NCBI GenBank assembly: GCA_030035585.1
Contig: CM057465.1
Location: 35,048,001-35,112,000 of the forward strand
Length of the DNA: 64,000 nt
Direction of reading: 5' to 3'
Source of the DNA: Dugong dugon
Taxonomy: Eukaryota; Chordata; Mammalia; Sirenia; Dugongidae
Shown: positions 1 to 11,609 of the stretch, piece by piece
Layout: each line of letters begins with the position of its first letter
Position numbering within the stretch: position 1 is the first letter of the stretch
Notes under the pieces: model-generated
Told to the model about the DNA's origin: nothing
Database searches by the model: none
What the model saw: only the letters and a program-made list of their open reading frames with translations
Made by a program: the position numbers and the translations under genes

Positions 1-311
1 GAGAGAACCCAAACTGATTGGCAACAGGAGTTTCCTCAGTAGTCATCCGGGAAGGGAGTTTTTGCTTTGTCAGAAGTGACTGGCCTCTTATTTTGAAAGA
101 GAGTGAACCATCCTCCCTTGAAACAAGAGATAAGTGGGAGAAAGAGCTGCTTAAAAATTATTTTACAACTATTTCCTTTTGAGCAGGGACTTCTTAAACT
201 GGAATGTGATCCAGAATAGCTACCCTTTGAATCCAACATTTGTCTTAAACGTTTTTATTGTCTCTCTTTTCCCTCATCTCGTCTCACTTTTTCCCTCCCT
301 CTGCTCAACAG
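1..311 (+). other. NAV3: Intron end upstream of the first NAV3 exon in the window
   Basis: Non-coding. The last 50 bases (about 262-311) form a strong pyrimidine tract (runs of TCTC, TTTTCCC and CCCTCC) ending in the acceptor AG at 310-311. No repeat family is recognised in the rest. The open frame that runs from this intron through the exon is not real coding before 312, because the known protein family continues into a separate upstream exon instead. Confidence 0.8.
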
Positions 312-429
312 ATTTACACTGACTGGGCCAACCACTACCTAGCAAAATCAGGCCACAAGCGGCTGATCAAGGATTTGCAACAAGACATTGCAGATGGAGT
401 ACTGCTAGCAGAAATCATCCAGATCATCG
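312..429 (+). CDS. NAV3: NAV3 coding exon, first half of the CH domain
   Basis: Neuron navigator 3, a large microtubule plus-end protein involved in neurite and axon growth. The family has an N-terminal CH domain, long Ser-rich and coiled-coil regions and a C-terminal AAA+ ATPase. This exon encodes 39 codons plus one base, starting IYTDWANHYLAKSG and including DGVLLAEIIQII, the start of the CH fold (the Trp of DWAN and the DGVLL turn are hallmark CH positions). Acceptor AG is at 310-311 and donor GTAAGA starts at 430. It begins in phase 0 and ends after the first base of an Ala codon completed at 1050. The paralogues NAV1 and NAV2 are close; NAV3 is chosen mainly from the following exons, by remembered residues and not by a search. 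Confidence 0.93.
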
Positions 430-1049
430 GTAAGATCTTCCCTCTGAGAGAAAGCATGGAAGTTCCACCCCACTCCCCTTTGGTGAAATACAATTTCAAT
501 TGAATGCACACTGACTTGGTCCATGTGTCTCTGAGATTAATGTAGCTGTCTCCTGATTTAATTAAAAAATGTTTATGTGAGGCTGTTTAAAAAAGCAGTT
601 TGACCATACTTTTAAATGGCTTGAACTGTATCTTTACATACACTGAATTGGCAGAAATGAATGCTTCATAAAACCATATGTCTCCCATGTGTGCATTTCG
701 TTAGCTGGAGCAACTCATATGCTCCGAGATTCCTTGAAACTGTATCCTGATCCTGCAGGGACAATTGTGAAAGGTTTCATGTCAGCAGTCATTTGGCACA
801 GGCTAAAGAATTAGCAGCAACTTACTTCTCACTCACTTTTTTTTTTTTTTTTTTGCCTGGTTTCTGCATATGGAATTGGCGGCTGCTAACAAGTATGTCT
901 CTCTTGTACGCAGCTTGGGAGACAGAGAAAATGTAGACGCAGTAGTTCGCTTGGAGATTTTTTATTATTATTATTTTAAATCTCCTTTTTCTCTAATTTC
1001 ACTTTATTGCTTAAGCATGTTGTTCTTTTATTTTATTTCTTGGCTTTAG
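430..1049 (+). other. NAV3: NAV3 intron, 620 bp
   Basis: Short intron with donor GTAAGA and acceptor CTTTAG. It holds a pure T run at about 838-854 and a TTA-rich stretch at about 960-975. No clear transposon is seen. Its pyrimidine-rich end (1020-1047) is normal for an acceptor. Confidence 0.85.
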
Positions 1050-1102
1050 CAAATGAAAAAGTTGAAGATATCAATGGATGTCCTAGGAGTCAGTCTCAGA
1101 TG
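1050..1102 (+). CDS. NAV3: NAV3 coding exon, middle of the CH domain
   Basis: A 53-nt exon. The first two bases complete the Ala codon started at 429, followed by 17 codons reading NEKVEDINGCPRSQSQM. The acceptor is TTTAG at 1045-1049 and the donor GTAAGA starts at 1103; the exon ends in phase 0. The segment VEDINGCPRSQ is what I recall for NAV3; NAV2 has Ile and Lys/Asn differences here. It continues the CH domain between the DGVLL turn and the ENVDVCL helix encoded by the exon at 37012. Confidence 0.93.
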
Positions 1103-2344
1103 GTAAGAATCACATTTATTATCAATAAATAATGCTTTTCTTTGCTTCCAGAATTAACTATTTGTAAATGAAATAGGCATTTTTTTTTTCCCTGCATGTC
1201 TTTCTACTTGTTTCAGATAACGTCTGATCACATCCTATCATGTATTTCTTTATGGGTGCAATTTATGATCAAGGAATAGTATCAATACAGTTGAATAAGT
1301 CTGACTTCCGTAGAACTTATCTCCAAGTGTTTTTTTCAGATCCTTGACTTGTTTTGGTCTGATGTTCTGAGTATTTGAATTGACCTCTAGTACTGATGGC
1401 AATAAGTCCCATTCTTAATTTTCAGTGGAGCCTTTTTGTCTGAACAACTGGTTTGAAGACTAGAACTTGCCACTGTGTATTTTAAAAATATATAAATAGT
1501 ATTTTTTGTTGTTGCTGTTCATAGAAAGCCTAGTATAAGGACATGGACTCTTTACCACTTTTGGAAGTAGCTCTAAAAGCATACTGCTGGGAGTTTACTA
1601 AGCAATGACTGACTGTGAGGTATGATTTATAGCTTCTTCCAGAAAGCTGTTGATCTAGAGATCTATCTCCACCACTACCCCCAGCTCTTTCTTATCTTTG
1701 CTGACTAATAAAGCTTAAAGATTTTACCTTTTTATAGTAAAATTTCACAATAAAAGTTTCATAATAAAATCTCAGATTGATAAACTGCTAAAATAAAAAA
1801 AAATTACTTCTTGCTTAATTAAATAGCTACAACTTAATTTTATAGGACAACCTGAAATACAAATGTACTAAACTGTAGGTACCTCAGACACACAGCAGGA
1901 ATTATAGCCAAAATCCACAAGATAAGGCTTCCCCAAACACTCTTTTTAGCTCTGAATAAGCATTTTATATGATCTTAGTAAGTTCTTAATTGTCAGAAAC
2001 TGGAAGAATGGAAAACAGTTATGAACTTTTTTGACCTGATGGTCTGTTTTACTTAATGTCAGAAAATTGAAATCCAGAGTAATAAAAGGGCTTTATTTTA
2101 AAGAGTGATTAACTAGCACATTTTTTATTGTTATTTTTAATTTTTTAATAAGCACTCCAAGGACCTATTCCAATGTCATGAACTCTATATAGCTGTGGTG
2201 AAAAAAATCAATATAAAGGAAAGGTTCTCTATAAAATACTTCCATTTAGAGGAAATATCCTGATCTAATTACACTGTGCACAAACATGATTCCATGGAAA
2301 TTAATAATAGATGTTTTCCAAAGTTTTACTTAGAGCAAACTGAA
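1103..2344. other. Unassigned intron sequence
   Basis: AT-rich, with short A and T runs. No gene, RNA or repeat family could be recognised by eye. Confidence 0.6.
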
Positions 2345-2440
2345 TTAGAATATGTGAAGGCTCCTCTGTGTAACATCTTTGTGATGTTGAGAAGAACATG
2401 TAACCTCTCTGAGCCTAGCTATCTCATCTGTAAAATGAAT
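2345..2440 (+). mobile_element. MIR SINE fragment
   Basis: Contains the MIR core reading ACCTCTCTGAGCCT then CTCATCTGTAAAATG (about 2402-2438), the most conserved part of this ancient tRNA-derived mammalian SINE. Strongly diverged, partial copy. Confidence 0.7.
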
Positions 2441-2468
2441 TCCAATTAGGATATGATATGATATATGT

Positions 2469-2627
2469 ATGGAAACCCTGGTGGCATAGTGTTTAAGAGC
2501 TACAGCTGCTAACCAAAAGGTTGGCGGTTCGAATCCAAAAGGCGCTCCTTGGAAACTCTAGGGAGCAATTCTACTCCATCCTATAGGGTCACTATGAGTT
2601 GGAATCAACCCGACGGCGGTGGGTTTT
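2469..2627 (+). mobile_element. AfroSINE, short type
   Basis: Afrotherian tRNA-derived SINE. It starts near ACCCTGGTGGCATAGTG (an A box-like pol III element) and has the B box GGTTCGAATCC at 2525-2535. It lacks the middle block seen in longer copies and ends with the body GGGTCACTATGAGTTGGAATC and a G/T tail. The flanking TATGATAT motifs on both sides look like a decayed target-site duplication. Confidence 0.9.
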
Positions 2628-3794
2628 TTATGATATTGTGTATATAATATTCCTTATTAACTAAACTGATATGCAAATGCAGAATAGTATTGCTATAAAC
2701 TTTATAAAGAACACATTCATGGATGTAACACCTGTTGAAATATCTTTAGGGCTTTATATTAAAAAGTCCTTAATCCTTAAAATCAAAAATTATGTTTCTT
2801 GAACCCATCACTGTTGATTTTGCTTTTATTATTTCAACCATAGGAGGTGTTTGGTGCTATAAAATAGCTTACTCTAGAAATGCTTATCTACTCTTCTATC
2901 ATTCCAGTTTGATTCTGAGTACAGAGAATCTGATAAACAAGCTAGCTTATATTTGATGATAGGCTAGAAATCCACTTATTAGATATTTTTCTGAAACATA
3001 TATACCTGTAGATTCTACAAATCTAGGAATATATTCGTATGAGTACCAGACTGTATTAATTTTTTATAACTTCCTACCCCTTATTAGCTCCAAAATATCA
3101 TGGAGCGGATAATGTGCATATTATGTTGATTCTTCTGCTTCTGATAAAAAATAGACTAAAGCTTGAGAAAAGCAAATGTTACGAAAAAAGGGTGTTTTTC
3201 TAGCCAAAAAGTATTAGTCAGGATCACATTGAATTTTAAGTAAGAATGACTTGGAACCATATTTTTTTTCTGATGTGGTTGAATTTTGAACCTGAAACTG
3301 GGCACACCCTCAATAAGTTGATTCAGAATTATACATATGAAATAAATTTAACTCTTTTGGTTGGATCCTTTTTGTCTCTGTTCTTGTGAATTGGCATTGG
3401 CACTATGTTATTAATGAATAAAAATTCCAGACTTTAACTAAAGAAAGTAGAGGAAAGAGAATTATGGTAGCGTGACTAGGCTTATGAATTTCATATATCT
3501 ATTCCAAACAGGATGTTGCTTGTTTTATTATTGCATAACCACTGAGAGGTGCTGTGTTAGTAACAGGGAGTGCTATCCTTGTTCGTAGAACAACTTTGAC
3601 CACATCTTTCTGTTTATTTGATCTTTTGTGGCCTTTGGTAGCTGTTGGTGTTTAAATAACAAAAGGTAAGGTAAAACTAGATCTGCTACTGTTTCTAGTT
3701 ACAAATGGTCTTTATTTCAATTTAAAATTTGATGCCTTTATTTTATTGTTAAAGACTTTACAAACAGAAATTCCTGTTTGATGATGTGAATACC
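2628..3794. other. Unassigned intron sequence
   Basis: AT-rich. No gene or repeat family was recognised by eye. Confidence 0.6.
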
Positions 3795-3996
3795 CAAAAC
3801 TCATTGCTGTTGAGTCGAGTCTGACTCATGATGACCCTGTAAGACAGAGTAGAACTGACCCACAGGGCTTCCAAGACTGTAAATCGTTATAGGAGCAAAC
3901 TGGCACACCTTTCTCCTGTGGAGAAGCTGGTAGGCTCTAATCACCGACCTTTCAGTTAGAAAGTGGAGTGCTTAATCACCGCACACCAGGGCTCCC
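3795..3996 (-). mobile_element. AfroSINE, long type, antisense
   Basis: Antisense copy, from CATTGCTGTTGAGTCGAG (3' end of the SINE) to CACACCAGGGCTCC (5' end). It includes the middle block with TTTCTCCTGTGGAG, which marks the longer subtype. Confidence 0.88.
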
Positions 3997-4049
3997 TGAA
4001 TCTACAATAGATTGCTGAATTCTCCTAAGAGCCTGGTAATTCATATTTA

Positions 4050-5720
4050 ACCAATCTTTACTGAATACCTAAGGTTTTGGACGTAAAGAACTTGAATGAA
4101 GTACATTTGAGGAGCAGAAGGGTAAATATTTAAATAATTAACAGCAAGAGTGTTGGATAGGCCAGAAGAAAAGGGCTGAGAAGGGGGTGAGCTTGGTTGT
4201 GTTCCAGAAGCAAGATAGAAGACCATTGTGAATGGAGGACAGTGAGGGACATTTGGAGGGGAAGACAGAAGCCTGATCGTATAGAGCCAAGGTAAGGAGT
4301 TTGTGTGTTATACTGAGTTGATCCAGGAACCTCTGGAAGATTTTTAAAGCAGAACTGTGGCATAATCTGATATACATATTAAAAAGATCTTGCCAGATGC
4401 TTCCTGAGAATTATAGGATAGTAAGTTTTGGTCTCCAGTTGGATGTGGGAGATGAGGAGTATAGAAACCATAAAATCGTCCCATTTTTGTGTGTGAATGA
4501 GTTAAGTGGTACTGCTAAACAAAGTGGTTATTGTAAAGGGAGAAAACAGATTAAGGGGTAGAAGGGGAAAGATGAGAAATCTTATTCTGGCATATAGAGT
4601 TTGTTGTATCTATTAGAGCATCAAGGAGTCCCTGTTTGGTGCAAACAGTTAAGTTCTCTATTACTAGCCAAAATGTTAATGATTCAAACCCACCCAGACG
4701 TACCTCGGAAGACAGGCCTGACAATCAGCTTCTGAAAGGTCATAGCCTTGAAAACCCTATGGAGCAATTCTAGTCTGTACACATGTGGTTGCCATGAGTC
4801 AAAATCGACTGGAAAGCCACTAATAACATTGGAACATCAAACTGGATGTGACTTTAGGCAATTGGACATGTGTTTTTGAAGGTTAGAAGAAAGGTGTGGG
4901 TTAGGATATGCCTAGTGTATAGGAAATAGTTGAAATGATGGATTAGGATGAAATCTCACAGAAGTCTGTTTAAAGTCAGAGGGCACAAACCCTGAGGCTC
5001 TCTGACAGTGGGTGATATCAATATTTATGCAATGGGCAGAGGTATAGAAGTCAGAAAAGGGCAAGGGTGGTCAGAGAATGAGACGAGCACTGAGAGAGTG
5101 AATCACAGATGTGGATTTGTTCATCTTTAGGGCAGATATGATAATTGAAGCCAGGGTACTTGAACTGATCCAGCGAGACGGCGCAAGGTGAGAGGACCAG
5201 AGTATGGAAGATGCTGTCAAATGCCACATAGTTAGTCGTACACTAGTTGGTGTACTGGGATGAGGACGTTATAGTTCTGATAATTAGACAGGCATTAGTG
5301 ACCTTTATGTGAACATTTTCTATAGAATAATAGTGTGATAAGGAGTCAGTGAGAGGTGGAGATCTCCGCTGAGTCTTGAATGATATTCCTACAAGTTTCC
5401 TGTTGAAGAGAAGAAGAAAATATATACAGTTCAAGAGGAAGGCAGGGTTGAAAGGAGTTTGTGCAAAGAGGAAAAATAAACAGAGAAAGAGGAAGAGGGT
5501 GAGGGAGAAGGGAGGATCTACGGGGATGAGGAAACAAATGATGATACCAAGTTCCCAATGAAGGGACAGAAAAGGAAATTTAAAGGCCGCGTGAAAGACT
5601 TAATCTCGGAAAGGAATGCCAATACACTGTCCTTTGTGTCATGTCATAAAGTGATATGATCAGTAGAGATGTAGATATTTAGAGGTGGAAATAAATAGAC
5701 ATTGAAAGAATTAAAATCAA
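4050..5720 (-). mobile_element. L2 LINE fragment, antisense, split by an AfroSINE
   Basis: Ancient LINE2 in reverse orientation. The 3'-end motif is at about 4050 (TTTACTGAATACC), followed by purine-rich reverse RT-region sequence (for example GCCAAGGTAAGGAGTTTG, and the AAAAAGATCTTGCCAGATG region corresponding to the L2 block usually read as ATCACTCTGGCTG). An AfroSINE interrupts it at 4623-4830. The right end is approximate. Three small ORFs inside are chance frames. Confidence 0.6.
4623..4830 (+). mobile_element. AfroSINE, type with CCT-rich middle block, inserted in L2
   Basis: Starts AAGGAGTCCCTGTTTGGTG and has a degraded B box (ATGATTCAAACCC). A middle block ACAGGCCTGACAATCAGCTTCTG replaces that of the other subtypes; the copy ends near GTCAAAATCGACTGG. 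It is more diverged than most copies here, so probably older. Confidence 0.8.
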
Positions 5721-8397
5721 TGCAATAGCTTCAGATTTTAGAAAATGCTAATGTCCTATCTTCCATGTGACTTGTTACCTTATAATATATGAAGAATAAA
5801 TATAAATATTTATTTCTATAAATAAGATCGCATATTGAAAGAAACTATGAATGCATCCTTTCAAGAATTTATGAACACTAATAGTGAGAACTTTTGATTC
5901 ATATTTAAGTTTCAAAGTCATGGTTATGTTTTATTAAGGAACTTGACACTCAACTCATCCTGAAAAAGAAAAACAAAAAACTTAGTTTGTCGGAGCTTAT
6001 TAAACACTACGTTTAACTTTATCCAAAGATGAAGTTACTGATATGGATGGCACCTGTTGAGTAATTCCTAGGTGGGTGGTATCAGGATTCAAAATATATG
6101 CTGCATGCCACAACTTTGGTGAGCTTACATGAGGAAATAAATAAGTAAACTATAAATACCAGGAATGTCCAGAATGCCCAGCAGATTAAAAATAGCAGAA
6201 AAAATGCCCAACATGTATTTGAAATACAGAGGCACAAGTGCAAGGTTCTTAGACAAACATTTAAGACACGTAGAGGAAAAGTTATTTTGAAAACACATTT
6301 TTTTTTAATATTTTAAAATAGACCATTACATTTAAGGATCTTCACAAATGCATGTAGAGATTAAGGAATTTGATATGTGAAATCGTTGCTAACCAATAAT
6401 TAGATTATATGGAATAACTAAATATCTGGCAGATGTGGTTCACAGCTTATCCTTTTTCTTTACCTCACCCTAGAAGCTTGACTGTTTTTCAGCCACAACC
6501 TTCAATCTTATTTTCTATTATATCATAGATGTTGTTTAAAATTTGCTCACGTGAGGATTTTTGCAATGGTCATACCTCTTATTGTTTTTTTTTTTTTTTT
6601 GGTTCTTAGAAAATGAAAAATTAGATTTCAATTTTCTTTGCCCGTCTAATTCCATATCTCATGGAATTGTGGCTATGACTGTTATGGATTTTACAGGCGT
6701 CTTATTCCATTTATATGGTTTATAGATACCTGGAAATTAAAATGATTCTTAATTGTCGAAGTACTCCATTCTTTTATCAGTATTCTGTCTTTAAACTTTT
6801 ACTTCTTTCAGTCACTGGTTGTAATTGTTGCTCTTTTAAAGGAACTTTTTAGGTGAGTTGAGGAGGTGAGGCTCCTAACCAGATCGGGAAAAGATAAAAT
6901 TTTAGAATGCTCTTAAAGTTTTACTAAAATCTTATAGTCACATATAAAATCCAGGCACACTGCAGGATTCTAGTGCTGTGACTCAGAGAAGTGGAATATT
7001 GCTAAGTTAGTCCATTCACATAATACCCCTGCCATTTCTGAAATTGCTCATCTTCTGGCATAGCTAGCAAAAGGTAGCTTAATGAAGACAAATGCTTTAA
7101 TACAAATATAGTCTGATCTCTATAGAAACAGTAAACAAAAACCTCTACTTTGTGGTTTTCTTAATGAGTTCATAATTTTCATATAAACTCAAACTTTGGA
7201 AGAATAAGCATAAACTACCAGTATTAGGAAACTTTTATTTAAGGCATTAGAATATCAACCTGGTGATTTTTAAAACTGAGTTTATCTACAGAAGTTACTC
7301 TGTATGCTAATAATTTAAAGTTCAAATGAAGTATTTGAAATAACATGGACACATTGGGAGAAAGTGTGGCAGGTTCAAAGAACAGTGGTCACTGGAATTC
7401 TAATTCTGATTATGTGACTCAGGGGGAAAAGAAGTTATTTAAATGCTCAGAGCTTCTGTTCATTTCAGCAATGAGGGAATTGAAATAAACTCTAAAATCT
7501 ACTGGAACTCTGGTTTACTAGATTGATTTAACAAAACACCAAAGTCTGAGATTTCTCTTCAGAATTTTATCTTAGTAATATATTTGGGTTTTCAATCTTC
7601 ATAGGTTTTAAAAACTATTTCATGGTAAGGTGAGTAAGATTATTTCCTAAAATGTATTAAATCTAATTTATAAAGAACAACAACCAGACTGGAAACCATT
7701 TTTTTATGGAAATTCCCTGGTCTACCATTAAGAAATTAAATAAATGTTGAAAATACAAGAATATTTAGTTGCATCGACTTTACATTATAGATTAAATATT
7801 TTAAATTTTGCTCTTATATTTGTTATCAATATTTACATTAGTTTTGTATTATTAGTATGATACATAGAAATTGGAATAACGTAAGTTGTTCTGGTTTGGA
7901 TTCTAGATTCTGTGTATACTTTTTTGTGTGCTTTTGCTTTCTTTTTTGAGAGAATATATAAGGCATTTGTAAAGGGAAATTAGGAAGCTTTATATAGGTA
8001 CATATAACCATTGGAAAATGTAGTTAATATCTCCACTATATGTTTGAATATGGACCACTTTCTGAACATTCTGTATGCTCTTTATTCTAACACTTTTAAC
8101 ATTAAATGCTATAAATTATTTCTCACTGATAGACCATTGCACCAGTAAACATAAAATACAACCATACTTAGCATTAAAAACACATTTCTAATAATCCTTT
8201 CATGACTTTATTTTTAACCTTCAATAATCTAGGTTTTTAGAGAACTTATTGCTCCATCTTTCCCAAACTCCCCAGACACTGAAATTTAATAGAAAAACGT
8301 CACTTATAATAATCAGGGTTAAAATATGCAATAGTAGAACAATTAAAAAACAGTAGTTGGGAAACAAAACACAAAAAGATGAGGCATTTTATTCTTT
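5721..8397. other. Unassigned intron sequence (2.7 kb)
   Basis: AT-rich, with T runs at about 6298-6308 and 6585-6600. No coding potential beyond chance and no repeat family I can name. Very old L2/L3 pieces could be present below visual detection. Confidence 0.55.
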
Positions 8398-8507
8398 ATT
8401 TTAAAAAAATTTTTTTTATTGTACATTAGGTGAAGGTTTACAGAAAAAGTAATTTCCCATTAAACAATCAGTACACATATTGTTTTATGACCTTGGTTAG
8501 ATAAGGC
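8398..8507 (-). mobile_element. L1 3'-end fragment, antisense
   Basis: TTTTATTGTACATTAGGTGAAGG, read in antisense, matches the last bases of the L1 copies at about 23300 (ACTTAAAGTACAATGATT) and 49880 (TTTCACCTAAAACACAGTA). ACACATATTGTTTTATGAC matches the region near 49830. A short, 5'-truncated L1 insertion. Confidence 0.75.
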
Positions 8508-8934
8508 CATTTTAAATATGAACTTTCATACTCTTAGCTTAAAAAACCTGTGATGGTTAAATAATTATATAATAAATTATCTCTGTAAGAGAACAAAAGG
8601 GAAATTAAATAAGGGTAATCTTTATTCACTTGATCACAGTCCAATCACTTAAAAGTTTATTTGATCAGATACATTGTTTGAAATTCAGTAGATGTGCCCA
8701 AGCTAGTTGCTCCATGGATTTATGTTTAAATCATTTCAGTAATCAATTCAGTTAAATTGACTTGTACGGGTAGATATAGACAGAAAAAAAACTCATGACA
8801 TGTCTAGCAAAACTTAGATAAAACATATTTTCCACCTGCTTTGTATTGGATATGTTTCAAAAATAGCAAGAACTATCAAACAGAAATACAGAGTTTTAGA
8901 GATGTACCTGAAAGTTCAGCAGTATTGTCAGTTC
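8508..8934. other. Unassigned intron sequence
   Basis: AT-rich spacer between an L1 fragment and a MIR; nothing recognised. Confidence 0.55.
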
Positions 8935-9375
8935 TTAATGATTTCTCTTACTTATTAAATGGCAACTAAATATGCAGTGCTGTGCTATATGCCATACTTG
9001 CTTTATCCATTTTGTCGTCACAGCAAACTTGCAAGGGAACTGGGACTAGTTAAGGTTGGTTGTGTTCCCCCATTAAAAGGAAAAAAAAAAACAAACAAAA
9101 AACCGTTGCAATGTAGTTGACTCTGAGTCATGGAGACCCCATGTGTATCAGATTAGAACTGTGCTTCATAAGGTTTTCAGTTGCTCATTTTTCAGAAGTA
9201 AATCACCAGGCCTTTCATCTGAGGCACCTCTGGGTGGACTCGAACCTCCAACCTTTCCATTGTTAACTGTTTGCACCATCTAGGGACTCCACTGTTCCCC
9301 CATTGAATGGAATAGCCAGGAAGTATATTCATGTCTATTTGACCACTGAAGTCTAGGCTATATTGCTCTTAAACT
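8935..9375 (-). mobile_element. MIR SINE, antisense, interrupted by an AfroSINE
   Basis: Antisense MIR. AAATATGCAGTGCTGTGCTATATGCC, CAGCAAACTTGCAAGGGAACTGGGACTAG and, beyond the SINE, GGAATAGCCAGGAAGTATATTC follow the reverse MIR order (AGGCACTGTTCTAAG, CACAACAACCC, GTAAGTGGCAGAGCC). The AfroSINE at 9081-9292 splits it. Confidence 0.6.
9081..9292 (-). mobile_element. AfroSINE, antisense, with target-site duplication
   Basis: Antisense copy of the subtype with AGGCCTTTCATCTGAGGCACC. It begins with an A-rich tail (read as poly(A) on this strand, at 9081-9100) and ends at the 5' end CATCTAGGGACTCC. It is flanked by near-identical 18-bp duplications of the host MIR, TGTTCCCCCATTAAAAGG at 9063-9080 and TGTTCCCCCATTGAATGG at 9293-9310 (16 of 18 match). 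Confidence 0.85.
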
Positions 9376-10058
9376 TATTAATGGATAAGTTTAACAAACC
9401 CGGAACTGGAGTTCAGGTCTTTGATTGTTTTCTCTTAAGTAAATGTTTTGGTCCTCATGTCCCCACATCCCCTTGCAATATAAATAAGCATTCTACTTTC
9501 ATGCTATACTTGCTTCTTTCATCTATGGCAAGATTGTAGATTCTGATGAGATTGGGAGAGCAGGTGAGAATATGGGATAAATAATTATAGAGTTTATATT
9601 GAAATTATACATTTAGCAAATATATGTAACTTGAGCTCTATACAAATGAATATTATTTAAGTTTAGAGGAAGTTTATGACTTTATAATAAAACAGTAAGA
9701 TCCTGTGGCTTTATTTTTTTCTAGAATAAACTGAAAAGCAGGAATTTTTTAAAGCCCGTATAGTATTCTCTCAGGTCAATTAACACTGATGCAATTTTCT
9801 ATAATTCCGTAGTTATAACACTTTATATTGGCAATTATAGTTCATAGTGAAGACCTAATGTACATATATAATTGATAACAAATATTAAACAGTCTTTATT
9901 ATTCTCTAGTTACCAAGTCAGTTAAAGTGGAATAGTAAAATTTTGAGCAGAAAAGACTTTTATCTGATTAAATTACATAAATTTTTCCATAACTATATCA
10001 ATACATCTATTTATACTAACAGATACGCACACATATACATGATTCTGTTATATATATA
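9376..10058. other. Unassigned intron sequence
   Basis: AT-rich. No gene or named repeat recognised. Confidence 0.55.
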
Positions 10059-10255
10059 GGATCCCTGATGGTGCAATGGTTAAGTGCTCAGCTGCTAACC
10101 AAAAGGTCGGTGGTTCAAATCCATGAGCTGCTCCGTGGGAGAAAAGACTTGGTGATCTGCTACCTTAAAGATTACAGCCTAGGAAACCCTATGGAGCAGT
10201 ACTACTCTGTACTATAGGGTCACTATGAGTCAGAATCGACTCAACAGCACACAAC
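10059..10255 (+). mobile_element. AfroSINE, long type
   Basis: Starts GGATCCCTGATGGTGCAATGG (A-box region), has the B box GTGGTTCAAATCC and the middle block GGGAGAAAAGACTTGG, and ends GAGTCAGAATCGACTCAACAGC with ACAACAACA. The AACAAC tail resembles the RTE 3' tail. It forms an inverted pair with the SINE at 10299. Confidence 0.92.
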
Positions 10256-10298
10256 AACAACATATATGTGTGTCTATGTATCTGTAAAACAAAACAAA

Positions 10299-10453
10299 AA
10301 ATCCCATTGCCATTTAGTCGATTCCGACTCACAGCGACCATGTAAGACAGAGTAGAACTGCCCCACAGGGTTTCCAAGGAGCGGCTGCTATATTTGAACT
10401 GCCGACCTTTTGGTTAGCAGCAATAGCTCTTAATCACTACACCACCAGGGCTC
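10299..10453 (-). mobile_element. AfroSINE, short type, antisense
   Basis: Antisense copy, from CCATTTAGTCGATTCCGACTC to CACTACACCACCAGGGCTC; it lacks the middle block. About 44 bp from the preceding SINE in the opposite orientation. Confidence 0.92.
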
Positions 10454-10530
10454 ATCTCTATCTCGGTCTCTGTCTCTATCTCTGTCTGTATCTCCATCTC
10501 TTTCTCTATTTCTATATCTCTATTGATCTG
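10454..10530 (+). repeat. Imperfect TCTCTA/TCTGTC microsatellite
   Basis: Six-base repeats such as TCTCTATCTCGGTCTCTGTC starting directly at the 5' end of the antisense SINE. An interrupted pyrimidine-rich simple repeat. Confidence 0.85.
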
Positions 10531-10559
10531 CCTAGTTCTGTTGTACTAACAATCATTCT

Positions 10560-10785
10560 TATTTCTAGCTTTTTGAGTACTTATGTGTTCCAAGCATGGA
10601 GCTAAGCTCTTTGTAAATGTTATTAATCTTCACAGATATATTGATGTAGGAACGATTTTCGTTCCCATTTTACAGATGAGAAAGCTGAGACTTCAGGAGA
10701 GTAAAAACTGTTTCAAGTTCTCAAGTTTTTGCAATGTGTCAATTGCAATCCCAGGATGCAAACCCAGTTATATTTGACTGCAGAA
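10560..10785 (-). mobile_element. MIR SINE, antisense, nearly full length
   Basis: Reads as antisense MIR: TTTGAGTACTTATGTGTTCCAAGCATG, GAGCTAAGCTCTTTGTAAATG, CCCATTTTACAGATGAGAAAGCTGAG, GATGCAAACCCAG. The 64-aa ORF across it is a chance frame. Confidence 0.85.
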
Positions 10786-10802
10786 CTTTTAATTGCTATA
10801 AT

Positions 10803-11226
10803 ATTGTTGTTAGGTGCCGTTGAGTCGGTTCTAACTCATAGTGACCCCTATGTACAATAGAATGAAACACTGCCGGGTCCTGCTCCATGCCCACAGTTGT
10901 TGTTATGCTTGAGCCCATTGTTGCAGCCACTGTGTCAGTCTGTCTCATTGAGGGTCTTCCTCTTTTTCGCTGACCTGTACCTTACCAAGCATGATGTCTT
11001 TCGCCAGGGACTGATCCCACCTGATAACATGTCCAAAGTATGTAAGACGTAGTCTGGCCATCCTTGTTTCTAAGGAGCATTCTGGTTGTACTTCTTCCAA
11101 GACAGATTTGTTCGTTCTTTTGACAGTCCATAGTATATTCAGTATTCTGCTCCAGAACCACAATTCGAAGGCGTCAGTTCTTCTTCAGTTTTCCTTATTC
11201 ATTGACCAGCTTTCGCACGCATATGA
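10803..11226 (-). mobile_element. RTE LINE 3' fragment, antisense
   Basis: Antisense copy of the last about 420 bp of the RTE element present intact at 31934-35105. It begins with the RTE end TTGTTGTTAGGTGCCGTTGAG and runs through AAGCATGATGTCTTTCGCC and GACAGATTTGTTCGTTC to CAGCTTTCGCACGCATATG. The antisense frame 10945-11163 still reads the RTE C-terminal motif LRLTYFGHVIRWDQSLAKDI, so it is a dead 5'-truncated insertion. Confidence 0.92.
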
Positions 11227-11609
11227 AGCATATTATAGCATCACATGCTATAATATAGTGCTTAATAAATAAACTTACCCCTTGCATATAACCAAAAAAA
11301 CAACCACACACATACACATTAAACAAAACAAAATTATTAATCCCTACCCTTCTTCTTGCCCTTCAATAGAAACAAACTAAAAGAGATGGAGAAAGAAAAC
11401 ATGCAAAGCTTAGCATTGGAAGGACATGGGGAACCTAATTAAAATGCACTTTTTGGCTCCCTTCCCTCCAAGCAAAAACCAAAACCAAAAACCTTAACAA
11501 ATGAAAATAGAAGAGGTCAAGGCCAGAAAATCTGCATGCTCACAAGAATAGCAGTTCATCCCTATGCTTGCTAAAGTTTTGATATCTACTGACTTACTGT
11601 GTAGATCAT
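11227..11609. other. Unassigned intron sequence
   Basis: A-rich, with short CA runs near 11300; nothing recognised. Confidence 0.55.

Noticed and set aside
258-503. 81-aa frame starting before the first exon
   Set aside because: It includes the pyrimidine tract and AG acceptor and reads past the GTAAGA donor. Only 312-429 matches the navigator family.
2469-2627. tRNA gene-like A and B boxes
   Set aside because: They belong to AfroSINE heads, repeated about twenty times with SINE bodies and tails; no cloverleaf tRNA gene was found.
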